From an uncultured Carboxylicivirga sp. (GTDB taxonomy: Bacteria > Bacteroidota > Bacteroidia > Bacteroidales > Marinilabiliaceae): 64,000 nt of DNA. The notes under the pieces were generated by a model. It had not been told where the DNA came from, did not search any database, and saw only the letters and a list, made by a program, of their open reading frames with translations. This document shows, piece by piece, positions 47,501 to 55,257 of this stretch (its first letter is position 1; each line of letters opens with the position of its first letter). Made by a program: the position numbers and the translations under genes. The stretch lies in NCBI RefSeq assembly GCF_963674565.1, contig NZ_OY771430.1, positions 2,356,001 through 2,420,000 on the forward strand, read 5' to 3'.

Positions 47501-47655
47501 TTATTGATTTATCCGGTCGTAAGATGTATGAAACAGCTTCTTTGGCAGGATTACAATCCATTTCGATACCTTCATCTTCCTGGTCACCCGGCTTATACTG
47601 CGTAAACCTCCGATTCGGGAAGGAAAGTAAAATTATAAAAGTAATTAAGAAATAA
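44572..47655 (+). CDS. T9SS-exported trypsin/lysyl-endopeptidase-like serine protease
   Basis: This 1027-residue protein has a signal peptide (ending LEAQ, about 1-25) and a long propeptide. The protease domain (about 215-475) resembles lysyl endopeptidases: the catalytic His lies in VISAFHCYEG (His278), the Asp in GSDGLLVEL (Asp329) and the Ser in TEGGSSGSSLF (Ser416). Paired Cys residues fit secreted disulfides. Two immunoglobulin-like domains follow, including a putative Ig domain (LPLGIEILSETGEIAGTPLEAG), then a choice-of-anchor J module (FIESFEYGFPSCWSEIKES) and a T9SS sorting domain (about 950-1027). It should digest extracellular protein. Its anchor-J module is shared with the preceding giant gene, suggesting joint surface or matrix association. 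Confidence 0.85.
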   Translation: MNRIRKMLVLAVLVQLSLLNHLEAQISFGGTPISFRQAKALPEITNVEVNINVEQLKAANLLSRQESNNPPCIAKAIPVSYDMENSGTWTALENGGEMWQLRLKVKDALAIILSYDDFFIPESGELFIYSADKTHILGAYTSETHPKSGSFSTEMVAGDDIILEYTSSYSHKAMIANENFDNIPVISIDNIGYVFDNVIIKRFPNLSNVNTEIGESSSCMININCTEGDNWQTEKKGICQMAMYISGGAGGAGWYVCSGDLINNTAQDLTPYVISAFHCYEGASANDLTKWQFTFGYESPGCEDATPLETHTITGCYLRVATPIEAGSDGLLVELSEDIPAEWDVYYNGWDRRDIVTEGGGVGIHHPAGDIKKISTFETYISGSWPGEVYGATDAHWNLQFIETANGHSVTEGGSSGSSLFNSNHLIIGTLTGGNSSCSYLSGSNYYGKLWYHWDQFGSDETTQMKTWLDPLDLGVETLAGTAYNPTSPRISSPYKTIELEGSDVIGVAGSATKVLIEGYNLDDVISVSSEEQFEVSADNENWSNSVTLPLDGGALYVRFLPTAIGHQSGLITLSNNLAPTIYINAKASSCPEFVFDNSELPVATFNQSYSVFATVSNTTTNLANYEIVDGQLPLGIEILSETGEIAGTPLEAGYFDITLLVTDENGCFATIDYQLYVQCVTINEFPFIESFEYGFPSCWSEIKESGKYYWSNQTGGNIGNEHPDKAYDGDYNMIFRSEDYNSNISYLVTPAFDITSLSNPVLSFAHTQENWLGDQDELKVYYKISASDEWIEMASFTEDIKDWTVESFVLPEKSSELTIGFKAIGGYAYGVVMDDVRVGNPVITPATNNLALSEFTVTGNQPVAEIEIAASSLAENITVTCSEPFAVSSDKQNWGLTCEIEKDGGILYITYTSAPGNANENVINLQSTATETDITITDTTTGLDELSNFITGVSVVNPFSNQLELSWTADLKSIEIIDLSGRKMYETASLAGLQSISIPSSSWSPGLYCVNLRFGKESKIIKVIKK

Positions 47656-47661
47656 TTCATT

Positions 47662-47694
47662 AAGAGGCCATCACAAAAGATGGCCTCTTTTTTT
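47662..47694 (+). terminator. Rho-independent terminator of the protease gene
   Basis: AAGAGGCCATC (47662-47672) and GATGGCCTCTT (47679-47689) form a perfect stem with a 6-nt loop, followed by a run of T to 47694. It lies 6 bp past the stop codon. Confidence 0.9.
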
Positions 47695-47767
47695 ATCTTA
47701 ATATATAGATTTCAAACCTTTTACCTTATCTTTTGTTTTTCTAAAAACGTCTTCATAAAAATTGGAT

Positions 47768-48490
47768 ATGAAAAACATTTTAACAGCCCTGCTCCTACTA
47801 CTTTCTTTAAATTTGTTTTCCGCTCAGGATGAAATAAAAACTCAAAACGGTTCATTTACCATACATTTTGTTGGGCACGGAACACTTTATATCGAGTATA
47901 ATGAAATGATCATACATATTGACCCATGGTCAAAATTGAGCGATTACTCTCAATTACCGGATGCTGATTTTATTTTGATAACTCATCAACACCGTGATCA
48001 TTTGGATGCCAGTGCTATTAAAGAAATTATAAAAGAGAACACTCAAATATTTGCACCCTCGGTTTGTAAAGTAGGATTGGATGAATTTAATCAGGTTGCT
48101 TACCTTAAAAACAACGATAAAGTTCAATCTACTTTTGGCGAATTAATGGCGGTTCCAGCCTATAACATAGTTCACATTAGAGATAATAATATGCCATATC
48201 ACCCAAAAGGAGAAGGCAATGGATATGTTTTAAATATTGATGGTACAACAGTTTATATAGCAGGTGACACTGAAAATATTCCGGAAATGAGTCAGCTAAA
48301 AAACATAGATATCGCTTTCCTTCCGATGAATCTGCCTTACACCATGACGCCCGAAATGGTTTCAAAAGCTGTTGAAATGATTAAGCCTGATATTTTGTAT
48401 CCATATCATTACGGCGAAACAGATACTGATATTCTTGTAAATTTATTAAAGGATAACCCTACAGAAGTTAGAATAAGAGACATGAAGTAA
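47768..48490 (+). CDS. Exported metallo-beta-lactamase-fold hydrolase (UlaG-like)
   Basis: This protein of about 240 residues has a signal peptide (MKNILTALLLLLSLNLFSA) and an MBL fold of the UlaG/UPF0173 type. The metal-binding motif is THQHRDHLD (HxHxDH). Further ligand positions are the Asp of IAGDTENIPE and the His of LYPYHYGETD. Relatives include lactonases and phosphodiesterases, but export is unusual among them. I chose the ATG at 47768 over a TTG two codons upstream. It stands alone, between the protease terminator and the Nudix-regulator promoter. Substrate is unknown; a periplasmic lactone or phosphoester is possible. Confidence 0.75.
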   Translation: MKNILTALLLLLSLNLFSAQDEIKTQNGSFTIHFVGHGTLYIEYNEMIIHIDPWSKLSDYSQLPDADFILITHQHRDHLDASAIKEIIKENTQIFAPSVCKVGLDEFNQVAYLKNNDKVQSTFGELMAVPAYNIVHIRDNNMPYHPKGEGNGYVLNIDGTTVYIAGDTENIPEMSQLKNIDIAFLPMNLPYTMTPEMVSKAVEMIKPDILYPYHYGETDTDILVNLLKDNPTEVRIRDMK

Positions 48491-48608
48491 ATCTGTTTTA
48501 ATTAATTTTCATTTTTAATGAAATTCCATAAGCAATTATTTATATTTCTATATTTCAAATCATTACCATACTTTTACATAAGTATTCAATCAAAATAATT
48601 TACTTTAA

Positions 48609-48640
48609 TTTGGAAGAAATTATTATTTAACGTATGTTTG
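48609..48640 (+). promoter_or_regulatory. Bacteroidota sigma-type promoter of the Nudix regulator gene
   Basis: TTTG (48609-48612), a 20-bp spacer and TATGTTTG (48633-48640) match the Bacteroidota housekeeping promoter (TTTG with TAnnTTTG) exactly. The start codon is 18 bp downstream, leaving a leader of about 10-12 nt. A candidate operator overlaps the -7 box. Confidence 0.7.
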
Positions 48641-48646
48641 ACGTAA
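48627..48646 (+). promoter_or_regulatory. Candidate operator 1 of the Nudix regulator
   Basis: The site holds AACGTA and ACGTA with an 11-bp repeat distance between the two ACG cores, that is one helical turn. The same pattern occurs at 49317-49335 before the next gene. It covers the -7 promoter box, suited to autorepression. Confidence 0.5.
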
Positions 48647-48658
48647 TATATTAGATCC

Positions 48659-49297
48659 ATGGGTGAAAAAATTATCAACTTATCAGTAGATTGTGCCATT
48701 TTCGGTTACGAAGATGGTAAACTAAAATCATTGCTGATTAAGCGAGATAAAGAACCCGCACTCAACCAGTGGTCCCTGCCCGGATCATATGTTTATCTGG
48801 AAGAAACAATAGACGAAGCAGCCAAACGGATTTTATTTGAATTAACAGGTATTAAAGAAGTATACCTTACTCAGGTAAAAGTTTTTGGCGAACTGGATCG
48901 CTATCCTGATCGTCGCATCGTTTCTATTTTATATTGTGCCTTAATCAAACCCGAACTGTTTGAATTGATGGCAGGTTCGCATGCCAAAGAAGTAAACTGG
49001 TTTGAAACAGATCAGATTGGCGAGCTTCCATTCGACCATAATAAAATGATTAACAAATCATTAAGCTGGCTAAAAGAAGAAATATGGCGTAAACCTATTT
49101 TACACAACCTTTTGCCAGAGAAATTTCCATTAAACCAGCTGCAGGAATTATATCAAACCATATTGCAGGAAGAAATTGACAATCGTAACTTTAGAAAGAA
49201 GGTTATCAATATGGGTTTGGTCGAGAAATTACAAGAAAAAACCAAAGGTGGCCAGCAACGTCCGGCTTTTTTTTACAGACTGAGAAACACAGTTTAA
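48659..49297 (+). CDS. Nudix-domain transcriptional regulator (NrtR/AraR-like)
   Basis: This 212-residue protein has a Nudix fold (about 8-140) followed by a winged helix (about 150-212; FPLNQLQELYQTI, NFRKKVINMGLVEKLQEK, and the wing QQRPAFFYRL). The Nudix box reads GSYVYLEETIDEAAKRILFE. The glutamates needed for pyrophosphatase catalysis (RExxEE) have become KRxxFE, as in NrtR-type regulators that bind nucleotide or sugar ligands without hydrolysis. The gene precedes UxuB- and UxuA-type genes, and two related sites flank it, so it probably represses hexuronate catabolism and itself, and is relieved by a sugar intermediate. The ligand is inference. Confidence 0.82.
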   Translation: MGEKIINLSVDCAIFGYEDGKLKSLLIKRDKEPALNQWSLPGSYVYLEETIDEAAKRILFELTGIKEVYLTQVKVFGELDRYPDRRIVSILYCALIKPELFELMAGSHAKEVNWFETDQIGELPFDHNKMINKSLSWLKEEIWRKPILHNLLPEKFPLNQLQELYQTILQEEIDNRNFRKKVINMGLVEKLQEKTKGGQQRPAFFYRLRNTV

Positions 49298-49316
49298 AAA
49301 ATTTTACCTTGTTTAT

Positions 49317-49335
49317 ATAACGTACACATAACGCA
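49317..49335 (+). promoter_or_regulatory. Candidate operator 2 of the Nudix regulator
   Basis: TAACGTA is followed by six bases and ACGCA, with the same 11-bp distance between ACG cores as the site at 48627-48646. It lies 13 bp before the UxuB-type start codon, where a bound protein would block transcription or initiation. Confidence 0.5.
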
Positions 49336-49348
49336 TAATAATAAAATC

Positions 49349-50155
49349 ATGTTTGATCTATCAGGAAAAGTAGCTGTAGTAACAGGTGGTGGTGGTGTTT
49401 TAGGAGGAAGCATTGCCCGCAGTTTAATCGAGGCCGGTGTTAAAGTTGCCATATTAGATATACGGGAAGAAAACGTTAACAATCGGGTTGAAGAATTAAA
49501 ACAAATTGGAGGTGACGTTAAAGGATTTGTTTCGAATGTTCTTGACATGGATATTCTTAAAAATACTCGTCAGGAAATATTGGATGAATGGGGACGCATT
49601 GATATCCTGATCAATACAGCTGGAGGAAATCTTCCGGGTGGTACCTTGGAGGAAAACCAGACTGTTTTTGATATGAAGATTGAAGATTTTCAGCGTGTAA
49701 CCGATTTAAATTTGAACGGTACAGTTTATCCCAGCCTCGTATTTGGAAAAGCGATGGCTGATCAGGGAGAAGGAAGTATCATAACCATTTCATCGATGGC
49801 AACCTATTCAGCCATCACAAGAGTTCCGGGATATTCGGTAGCTAAAACAGGCATCAATATTTTTACTCAATGGATGGCTATGGAAATGGCACTCAAATTC
49901 AATGAGAAAATAAGGGTCAATGCTATTGCACCAGGGTTCTTTATCGGGGATCAGAACCGCAGAGTTTTGATTAATCCGGATGGAACCTATACCGAACGCA
50001 GTCAAAAAGTGATTGCCCGCACACCTATGAGACGATTTGGCGATATCAAGGAATTAAACGGGGCAGTGCAATTTTTGTGTTCCGATGCTGCGTCATTTAT
50101 TACAGGAGTAATCCTACCTGTTGATGGTGGTTTTAGTTCTTTCAGTGGAGTGTAA
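49349..50155 (+). CDS. uxuB: UxuB-type SDR D-mannonate oxidoreductase (fructuronate reductase)
   Basis: The 268-residue short-chain dehydrogenase has the Rossmann motif VTGGGGVLGGSIARSL (TGxxxGxG variant), NTAGG in place of NNAG, ISSMATY with the catalytic Ser, and YSVAKTG with catalytic Tyr and Lys. The long loop FIGDQNRRVLINPDGTYTERS before TPMRRFG is a mark of the SDR mannonate oxidoreductases found in Bacteroidota and Bacillus. They reduce D-fructuronate to D-mannonate with NAD(P)H. Its neighbour at 50291 encodes the next enzyme. Both serve glucuronate breakdown, fitting the glucuronoxylan genes nearby. The symbol names a function; it is non-homologous to E. coli UxuB. Confidence 0.82.
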   Translation: MFDLSGKVAVVTGGGGVLGGSIARSLIEAGVKVAILDIREENVNNRVEELKQIGGDVKGFVSNVLDMDILKNTRQEILDEWGRIDILINTAGGNLPGGTLEENQTVFDMKIEDFQRVTDLNLNGTVYPSLVFGKAMADQGEGSIITISSMATYSAITRVPGYSVAKTGINIFTQWMAMEMALKFNEKIRVNAIAPGFFIGDQNRRVLINPDGTYTERSQKVIARTPMRRFGDIKELNGAVQFLCSDAASFITGVILPVDGGFSSFSGV

Positions 50156-50230
50156 TAAAATTCACCATTCTTAATTGAAGGATGAAGTAATTAAAATTTA
50201 AGACATTTTCTGTTTAGAATTATGATTGCC

Positions 50231-50263
50231 TCCCGATATCCCACGATAGCTATCGTGGCGGGA
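50231..50263. repeat. REP-like palindrome between uxuB and uxuA
   Basis: CCACGATAGCTATCGTGG (50241-50258) is a perfect 18-bp palindrome, with outer arms TCCCG (50231-50235) and CGGGA (50259-50263) and a 5-nt bulge. It is GC-richer than its surroundings. Elements of this kind are scattered in many Bacteroidota genomes; it may tune mRNA decay between the two genes. Confidence 0.6.
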
Positions 50264-50290
50264 TAACTTAAAAACTAACAAACTAATATT

Positions 50291-51493
50291 ATGGCACTGG
50301 AAAAAACCTGGAGATGGTTTGGGGAGAAAGATCCTATCACCCTTGACATGCTTGTTCAGATGGGTGTTGAAGGAGTTATTACAGCCTTACATCATATTCC
50401 AAATGGAGAGATATGGTCGACTGATGAGATCAAGAGAGTAAAAAACCTGATTGAAAGTCATGGTTTGAGATGGAGTGTTGTTGAAAGTTTACCGGTGAGT
50501 GAAGGCATTAAAATATGCAATGACGATCGTGCCCGACTGATTAAAAACTATCAGCAAAGCGTAAGAAATCTGGGAGCATGTGGCATCGATACCATTTGCT
50601 ATAACTTTATGCCTGTGCTGGATTGGGCCCGAACAGATTTACATTATAAAATAGCAAATGGAGGCGAATCAATGTATTTCGACTTTCCAACATTTGTGGC
50701 CTTTGATGCCTTTATACTGAAGCGTCCGGGAGCTGAGAAAGATTATCCTGCCGAAATTGTTGAAAAAGCAAAACAGGTTTATGCCTCCATGACCACTGAG
50801 GAAGCTGAGGAGTTGGCTTATAACATTATTGTTGTTACCCAGGGATTTATTGATGGTGTTATCGATGGTAGTGTACCCGATCCAAAGAAATTATTTCTTG
50901 AATTTATTGACCGATACAAGGGATACGATAAAAACAAAATGCGTGAAAACCTGAAAGCCTTTCTGGATGATGTAATACCAGTAGCTGAAGAAGCAGGCGT
51001 TCGCCTTGCAATTCACCCAGATGATCCACCATTTCCGGTTTTAGGCTTACCCCGTATCATTGGCCAGTTAGACGATTATGAATGGTTGTTTAAGGCTAAC
51101 TCCTCTCCTAACAATGGCGTTACTTTTTGTGCCGGATCACTTTCTGCCCGAAAAGAAAACAACCTTGTTGAGATCATAAATCACTGTAGTGAGCGGATAC
51201 ATTTTGTACATTTACGTAATACTCAGCTTCTGCCTGATGGCAGCTTTTATGAATCAGGACATTTGGCAGGCAGTCAGAATATGGTTCAAATAATGACAGC
51301 TCTTTTAAAAGAACAAAAGAGAAGAGAAGGTGAAGGAAGAAAAGATACGAAAATGCCGGTTCGTCCTGACCATGGTATTAAAATACTGGATGATTACAAC
51401 AACAAATATAATCCGGGTTATCCGTTGATTGGAAGACTTAAAGGTTTGGCGGAGCTGGATGGTTTGATGGCTGGAATCAGCAACTTTATTTAA
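50291..51493 (+). CDS. uxuA: Mannonate dehydratase
   Basis: This 400-residue enzyme matches UxuA along its length. It begins with KTWRWFGEKDPITLDMLVQMGVEGVITALHHIP. Further on it has CYNFMPVLDWARTDL, the metal-binding LAIHPDDPPFPVLGLPRI, GVTFCAGSLSAR, and the closing RPDHGIKILDDYNNKYNPGYPLIGRLKGLAELDG. It dehydrates D-mannonate to 2-keto-3-deoxygluconate using Mn2+ or Fe2+. It lies 135 bp after the UxuB-type gene and 10 bp before a carbohydrate esterase gene. Uronate isomerase (UxaC) and the KDG kinase and aldolase are not in the window. Confidence 0.95.
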   Translation: MALEKTWRWFGEKDPITLDMLVQMGVEGVITALHHIPNGEIWSTDEIKRVKNLIESHGLRWSVVESLPVSEGIKICNDDRARLIKNYQQSVRNLGACGIDTICYNFMPVLDWARTDLHYKIANGGESMYFDFPTFVAFDAFILKRPGAEKDYPAEIVEKAKQVYASMTTEEAEELAYNIIVVTQGFIDGVIDGSVPDPKKLFLEFIDRYKGYDKNKMRENLKAFLDDVIPVAEEAGVRLAIHPDDPPFPVLGLPRIIGQLDDYEWLFKANSSPNNGVTFCAGSLSARKENNLVEIINHCSERIHFVHLRNTQLLPDGSFYESGHLAGSQNMVQIMTALLKEQKRREGEGRKDTKMPVRPDHGIKILDDYNNKYNPGYPLIGRLKGLAELDGLMAGISNFI

Positions 51494-51503
51494 TTTAGAT
51501 ACG

Positions 51504-53429
51504 ATGAAGAGAATCTTATTTATTGCAATTTTATCCACACTATTGGTTCTGCCTGTTTCAGCTCAGATCAGGCTTCCTAAATTAATAAGTGACGGTATGG
51601 TTCTTCAGCGTGATGTTCCAATAACCATATGGGGATGGGCTTCACCGGATGAATCCATTAAAATTGAATTTAAAAATAAGATTCTCACTACAAATGCAGA
51701 TAAAAATGGCAAATGGCAGGTAATAATGCCTGCCCAAAAGCCAGGTGGACCATTTTCCATGAAGCTAAGCGGTTCCAATCAAATTAATTTAAATGATATT
51801 CTGATCGGCGATGTTTGGTTATGCTCGGGACAATCCAACATGGAACTATCCATTAAAAGAGTTGAACCGAGGTTCCGTGATGAAATAAAGAAAATTAATA
51901 ATACCGGAATTCGGCATTTCAGAGTTCCTTACAAATATGATTTCAACAAACAACAATGTGACTTAACCGGTGGGCAATGGAAATCTGCTACACCAGAGAA
52001 TATTATGGATTTCTCGGCTGTTGCTTATTTCTTTGCCAACAAAATTCAACAATCAGAGCAAGTGCCGATTGGAATAATAAATTCAAGTCTGGGCGGTTCG
52101 CCTGTTGAAGCATGGATAAGCGAAGAAGATCTAAAACCATTTAAAGACGCATATAAAGAACTCCAGAGATTCAAAGACTCGACCTTAATCAGTAATATTG
52201 AAGCAAGTGACAAGCAGAGAACAGATGAGTGGTTTACAAAACTGGCTTTAAAAGATGAAGGTAATAAGAGTGGCTGGTCAGGATTGAATGTGGATGACAA
52301 TAACTGGAAAACTACCCACTTGCCTGGTTATTGGAATGAAGGTGAACTATTGAATGTAAATGGTGCAGTCTGGTACAGAAAAACATTTCAACTTTCTGCT
52401 CAATCTGCAAACCAGCCGGCTGAATTTGATATGGGTAGGATTGTTGACGCAGACTCAGTTTTTGTAAATGGTCGTTTTGTGGGTACTACTTCATATCAAT
52501 ATCCACCCCGCCGTTATCAGATTCCTTCAAATATTCTTCAGGAAGGTGAAAACACAATTGTTGTTAAGGTAATCTCGCAGATTGGTCAAGGTGGATTTAT
52601 TCCTGATAAACCATATGAGATTAGAGTAAAAGAAGAAACCATTTCTTTGGCAGGTTTATGGAAATATAAAATTGGAGCTACCATGCAACCATTGGAAGGC
52701 CCTACTTTTATTCGATGGAAACCGGCCGGATTATTCAATGGTATGATTTCACCACTAACCAATTATGCCATGAAAGGCGCTGTTTGGTACCAGGGAGAAT
52801 CTAATGTTGATAATGCTGATCAATACGAAGAAAGATTAACGGCTATGGTTAAAAACTGGCGAAGAGTATTTAATCATGAAGACCTGCCTTTCATTATCAT
52901 TCAGCTTGCGAATTACCTCGAACCGGATAGTATTCCGAATGAAAGTAATTGGGCACAATTAAGAGAAGCTCAATTCAATGTTGCAAACAACCAAGCCAAT
53001 TGTGCCAGTGTAAACATCATCGATCTAGGTGAATGGAATGATATTCATCCATTAAATAAAAAAGATGTAGGTTATAGGGTTGCTCTTGCTGCAGAAAAAG
53101 TTGCTTATCAAAAAGAAGTGATTTCTTCAGGCCCGGTGATAGATGGGTATCAACTTAATGGATCAAAGGTTGAATTGAGCTTTAAGAATATTGCCAACGG
53201 ACTCTCAATAAAAAAGGGTGATAAGCTAGAAGGATTTTCTATTCGCGATAAAAATGGAAGTCTGATTTGGGCTAATGCTAAAATTAATGAAGATAAAGTT
53301 ATTGTATGGCATGAAAACGTTACTCATCCGGTTGAAGTAAGATATGCGTGGGCCAACAATCCGGATAAAGCGAATCTTTATAATTCAGCAGGATTACCAA
53401 CTGTTCCTTTTAGGATTATTATCAAATAA
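51504..53429 (+). CDS. Sialate-O-acetylesterase-like carbohydrate esterase (SGNH fold)
   Basis: This 641-residue exported enzyme has a signal peptide (about 1-20). The SGNH hydrolase domain is split: block I is LCSGQSNMEL with the nucleophile Ser, and later blocks are KGAVWYQGESN and DIHPLNKKDVG with the His. A jelly-roll insertion of about 130 residues (NVNGAVWYRKTFQ to YEIRVKEE), GH2-sugar-binding-like, sits inside. This layout belongs to the CE20/sialate O-acetylesterase group, several of which deacetylate xylan or other plant glycans. Placed 10 bp after uxuA and facing xylanase genes, deacetylation of glucuronoxylan is the likely task. True sialic acid genes are absent. Confidence 0.82.
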   Translation: MKRILFIAILSTLLVLPVSAQIRLPKLISDGMVLQRDVPITIWGWASPDESIKIEFKNKILTTNADKNGKWQVIMPAQKPGGPFSMKLSGSNQINLNDILIGDVWLCSGQSNMELSIKRVEPRFRDEIKKINNTGIRHFRVPYKYDFNKQQCDLTGGQWKSATPENIMDFSAVAYFFANKIQQSEQVPIGIINSSLGGSPVEAWISEEDLKPFKDAYKELQRFKDSTLISNIEASDKQRTDEWFTKLALKDEGNKSGWSGLNVDDNNWKTTHLPGYWNEGELLNVNGAVWYRKTFQLSAQSANQPAEFDMGRIVDADSVFVNGRFVGTTSYQYPPRRYQIPSNILQEGENTIVVKVISQIGQGGFIPDKPYEIRVKEETISLAGLWKYKIGATMQPLEGPTFIRWKPAGLFNGMISPLTNYAMKGAVWYQGESNVDNADQYEERLTAMVKNWRRVFNHEDLPFIIIQLANYLEPDSIPNESNWAQLREAQFNVANNQANCASVNIIDLGEWNDIHPLNKKDVGYRVALAAEKVAYQKEVISSGPVIDGYQLNGSKVELSFKNIANGLSIKKGDKLEGFSIRDKNGSLIWANAKINEDKVIVWHENVTHPVEVRYAWANNPDKANLYNSAGLPTVPFRIIIK

Positions 53430-53430
53430 A

Positions 53431-53457
53431 AAGGAGCCAGCTACTAACTGACTCCTT
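53431..53457. terminator. Terminator between convergent genes
   Basis: AAGGAGCCAG (53431-53440) pairs with CTGACTCCTT (53448-53457) with one G-T pair, just after the esterase stop. The MFS symporter gene ends on the other strand at 53508, so the hairpin may serve both directions. Confidence 0.55.
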
Positions 53458-53507
53458 CAACTAATCCCAACACAACCACTAATGTGGTTACTATCATTAT
53501 TTAAAAC

Positions 53508-54968
53508 CTACTTTTCATTATTTCTTCGTTGAACCAATTCCTGTTCAATCTGCACCTCCATTGACTTATTTATCTTGTAAAAGAACAGGAGGATAACTCC
53601 AATTAAGAATGGAATTGCAGCAAATACACTGATCAACATTTTTGATCCAGTGGACACTGTTTCGGGCTGAATCAGTTCATTACCCGAGCATGATGCTGCA
53701 TTTACATATCCGTACAATCCTAAAATCCATGCTACCAATGCCCCACCAATCGATAATCCAGCCTTTAAGCCCATCATCATGGCTGAAAAAATAATAGCTG
53801 TGGCCCTTCTGTTATTCTTCCACTCTGAGTAATCAGCCACATCAGCAATCATTGCCCATAATAAGGGGGTGGTAATGCCATAGAAAAAACCATGAAAAAC
53901 CTGTGACACAAACATCCAGCCAACTCCTTTAGGTGGAAATAAAACAAAGGCAAGGATGAACAAAGTTGATATAAACAAGGATATTCCGAATACATCTCTT
54001 TTTCCAAACCTGTCGGCTAATCTCTTTGAAAAGGCTATTCCAATCAGCATAAAAATTATGCCTCCGGCATTAAAAAGTCCAAAGCCTGCTGATGTTGGAT
54101 CAGAACCAAAGAAGTTCATCCCTACACTATCAAAAAAATAGAGAATAGGACTTATGAATGACGCCAAAGCAACTTCATCAACATAGTAATTGAAATAATA
54201 AACATACGAGCCACCTTTCATTGCCAGTGTTACAAACACTAAAACAGTCAGGATAAGCATAATGATCCATGGTCTGTTTTTTACCAAATCGGATAAATCA
54301 TTTTTTAATGAAGATTCCTGTTCTGATGAAGGAACGATTCTTTCTTTGGTAGTAAAAAATGTAATTAACAACATGATGGTACCTACAATAGCCATCCAGG
54401 TAATTACCTGTTCAATTCCGGCAGCTTTATCACCTCCTCCGGCATACTCAATGATGGGCAGCATAAAAACCTGAACGAAAAACTGGGCGAACATAACCGC
54501 TACAAAACGAATTGAAGAGATACTGTTTCGTTCAGCCATGTCACCTGTAATCACTCCACTTAATGCTGAATATGGAAGGTTACTGCTGGCATATAATAGG
54601 AGCAACAAGGTATAAGTTACTGCTGCATAAATCAATTTACCTTTGTAGGCAAAATCAGGGGTACTGAATGCCAACAGTGCCATTACACCTAAAGGCACAG
54701 ACGAATATAAGATCCATGGCCGAAACTTGCCCCATCTGGATTTTGTTCTGTCGGCCAAGACACCAATTACAGGATTAAAAGAGAAGGCAGCCACCAAGCC
54801 AACAATCAGCATAATCAGCGAAGCATCATTATTCTCCAATCCATAAATATCAGTATAAAAAAAGGCCAGATAAGTGATTAAAGTCTGAAAAACAAGGTTA
54901 GCAGCCAGGTCGCCTAAGCTATATCCAATCTTCTCGCCTAACGAAATCTTTTGTGATGCATTACTCAT
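53508..54968 (-). CDS. GPH-family sugar:cation symporter
   Basis: This 486-residue inner-membrane protein has 12 predicted helices and marks of the glycoside-pentoside-hexuronide:cation symporter family (MelB/XynB-like): GEKIGYSLGDLAANLVFQ at the start, NPVIGVLADRTKSRWGKFRPWILYSSVPLG in the first loop, and ADVADYSEWKNNRRATAI in the later one. It would import xylo-oligosaccharides or hexuronides after SusCD uptake. The gene has its own upstream region, 290 bp from the xylanase stop, and is read towards the esterase. The substrate is inferred from neighbours. Confidence 0.9.
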   Translation of the reverse strand: MSNASQKISLGEKIGYSLGDLAANLVFQTLITYLAFFYTDIYGLENNDASLIMLIVGLVAAFSFNPVIGVLADRTKSRWGKFRPWILYSSVPLGVMALLAFSTPDFAYKGKLIYAAVTYTLLLLLYASSNLPYSALSGVITGDMAERNSISSIRFVAVMFAQFFVQVFMLPIIEYAGGGDKAAGIEQVITWMAIVGTIMLLITFFTTKERIVPSSEQESSLKNDLSDLVKNRPWIIMLILTVLVFVTLAMKGGSYVYYFNYYVDEVALASFISPILYFFDSVGMNFFGSDPTSAGFGLFNAGGIIFMLIGIAFSKRLADRFGKRDVFGISLFISTLFILAFVLFPPKGVGWMFVSQVFHGFFYGITTPLLWAMIADVADYSEWKNNRRATAIIFSAMMMGLKAGLSIGGALVAWILGLYGYVNAASCSGNELIQPETVSTGSKMLISVFAAIPFLIGVILLFFYKINKSMEVQIEQELVQRRNNEK

Positions 54969-55218
54969 ATTATATGCTTCTAATTATGCTTATTTATTTG
55001 CTCTTGACTTTACATGTATAAAGTGATTCTCTCTACTAATGAATAAATTCATATCCATCAAAGATTTTAAAGTATGGCAAAGGATTATCGCCGGGGTATT
55101 TTCCTGGGGTATGTATCCAATACGATTTAGCTTTGTATTATTCTACAATGGAAAAATTTTTGCGACTTTCCTTTGCCTGTTTCTATCTGATCTGATTTTT
55201 CAAATGCTCATCATTAAA

Positions 55219-55242
55219 GCTGCCGACAATAATGCCGGCAGC
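55219..55242 (-). terminator. Terminator of the xylan operon
   Basis: GCTGCCG (55219-55225) and CGGCAGC (55236-55242) form a GC-rich stem 16 bp past the GH10 stop on the minus strand, followed by TTTAAT. A short plus-strand frame through this point is not a gene. Confidence 0.65.
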
Positions 55243-55257
55243 ATAACACTGATACTA

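Noticed and set aside
51504..53429. Sialic acid utilisation gene
   Set aside because: No sialidase, NanA, NanE or sialic acid transporter lies nearby; the neighbours are hexuronate and xylan genes.
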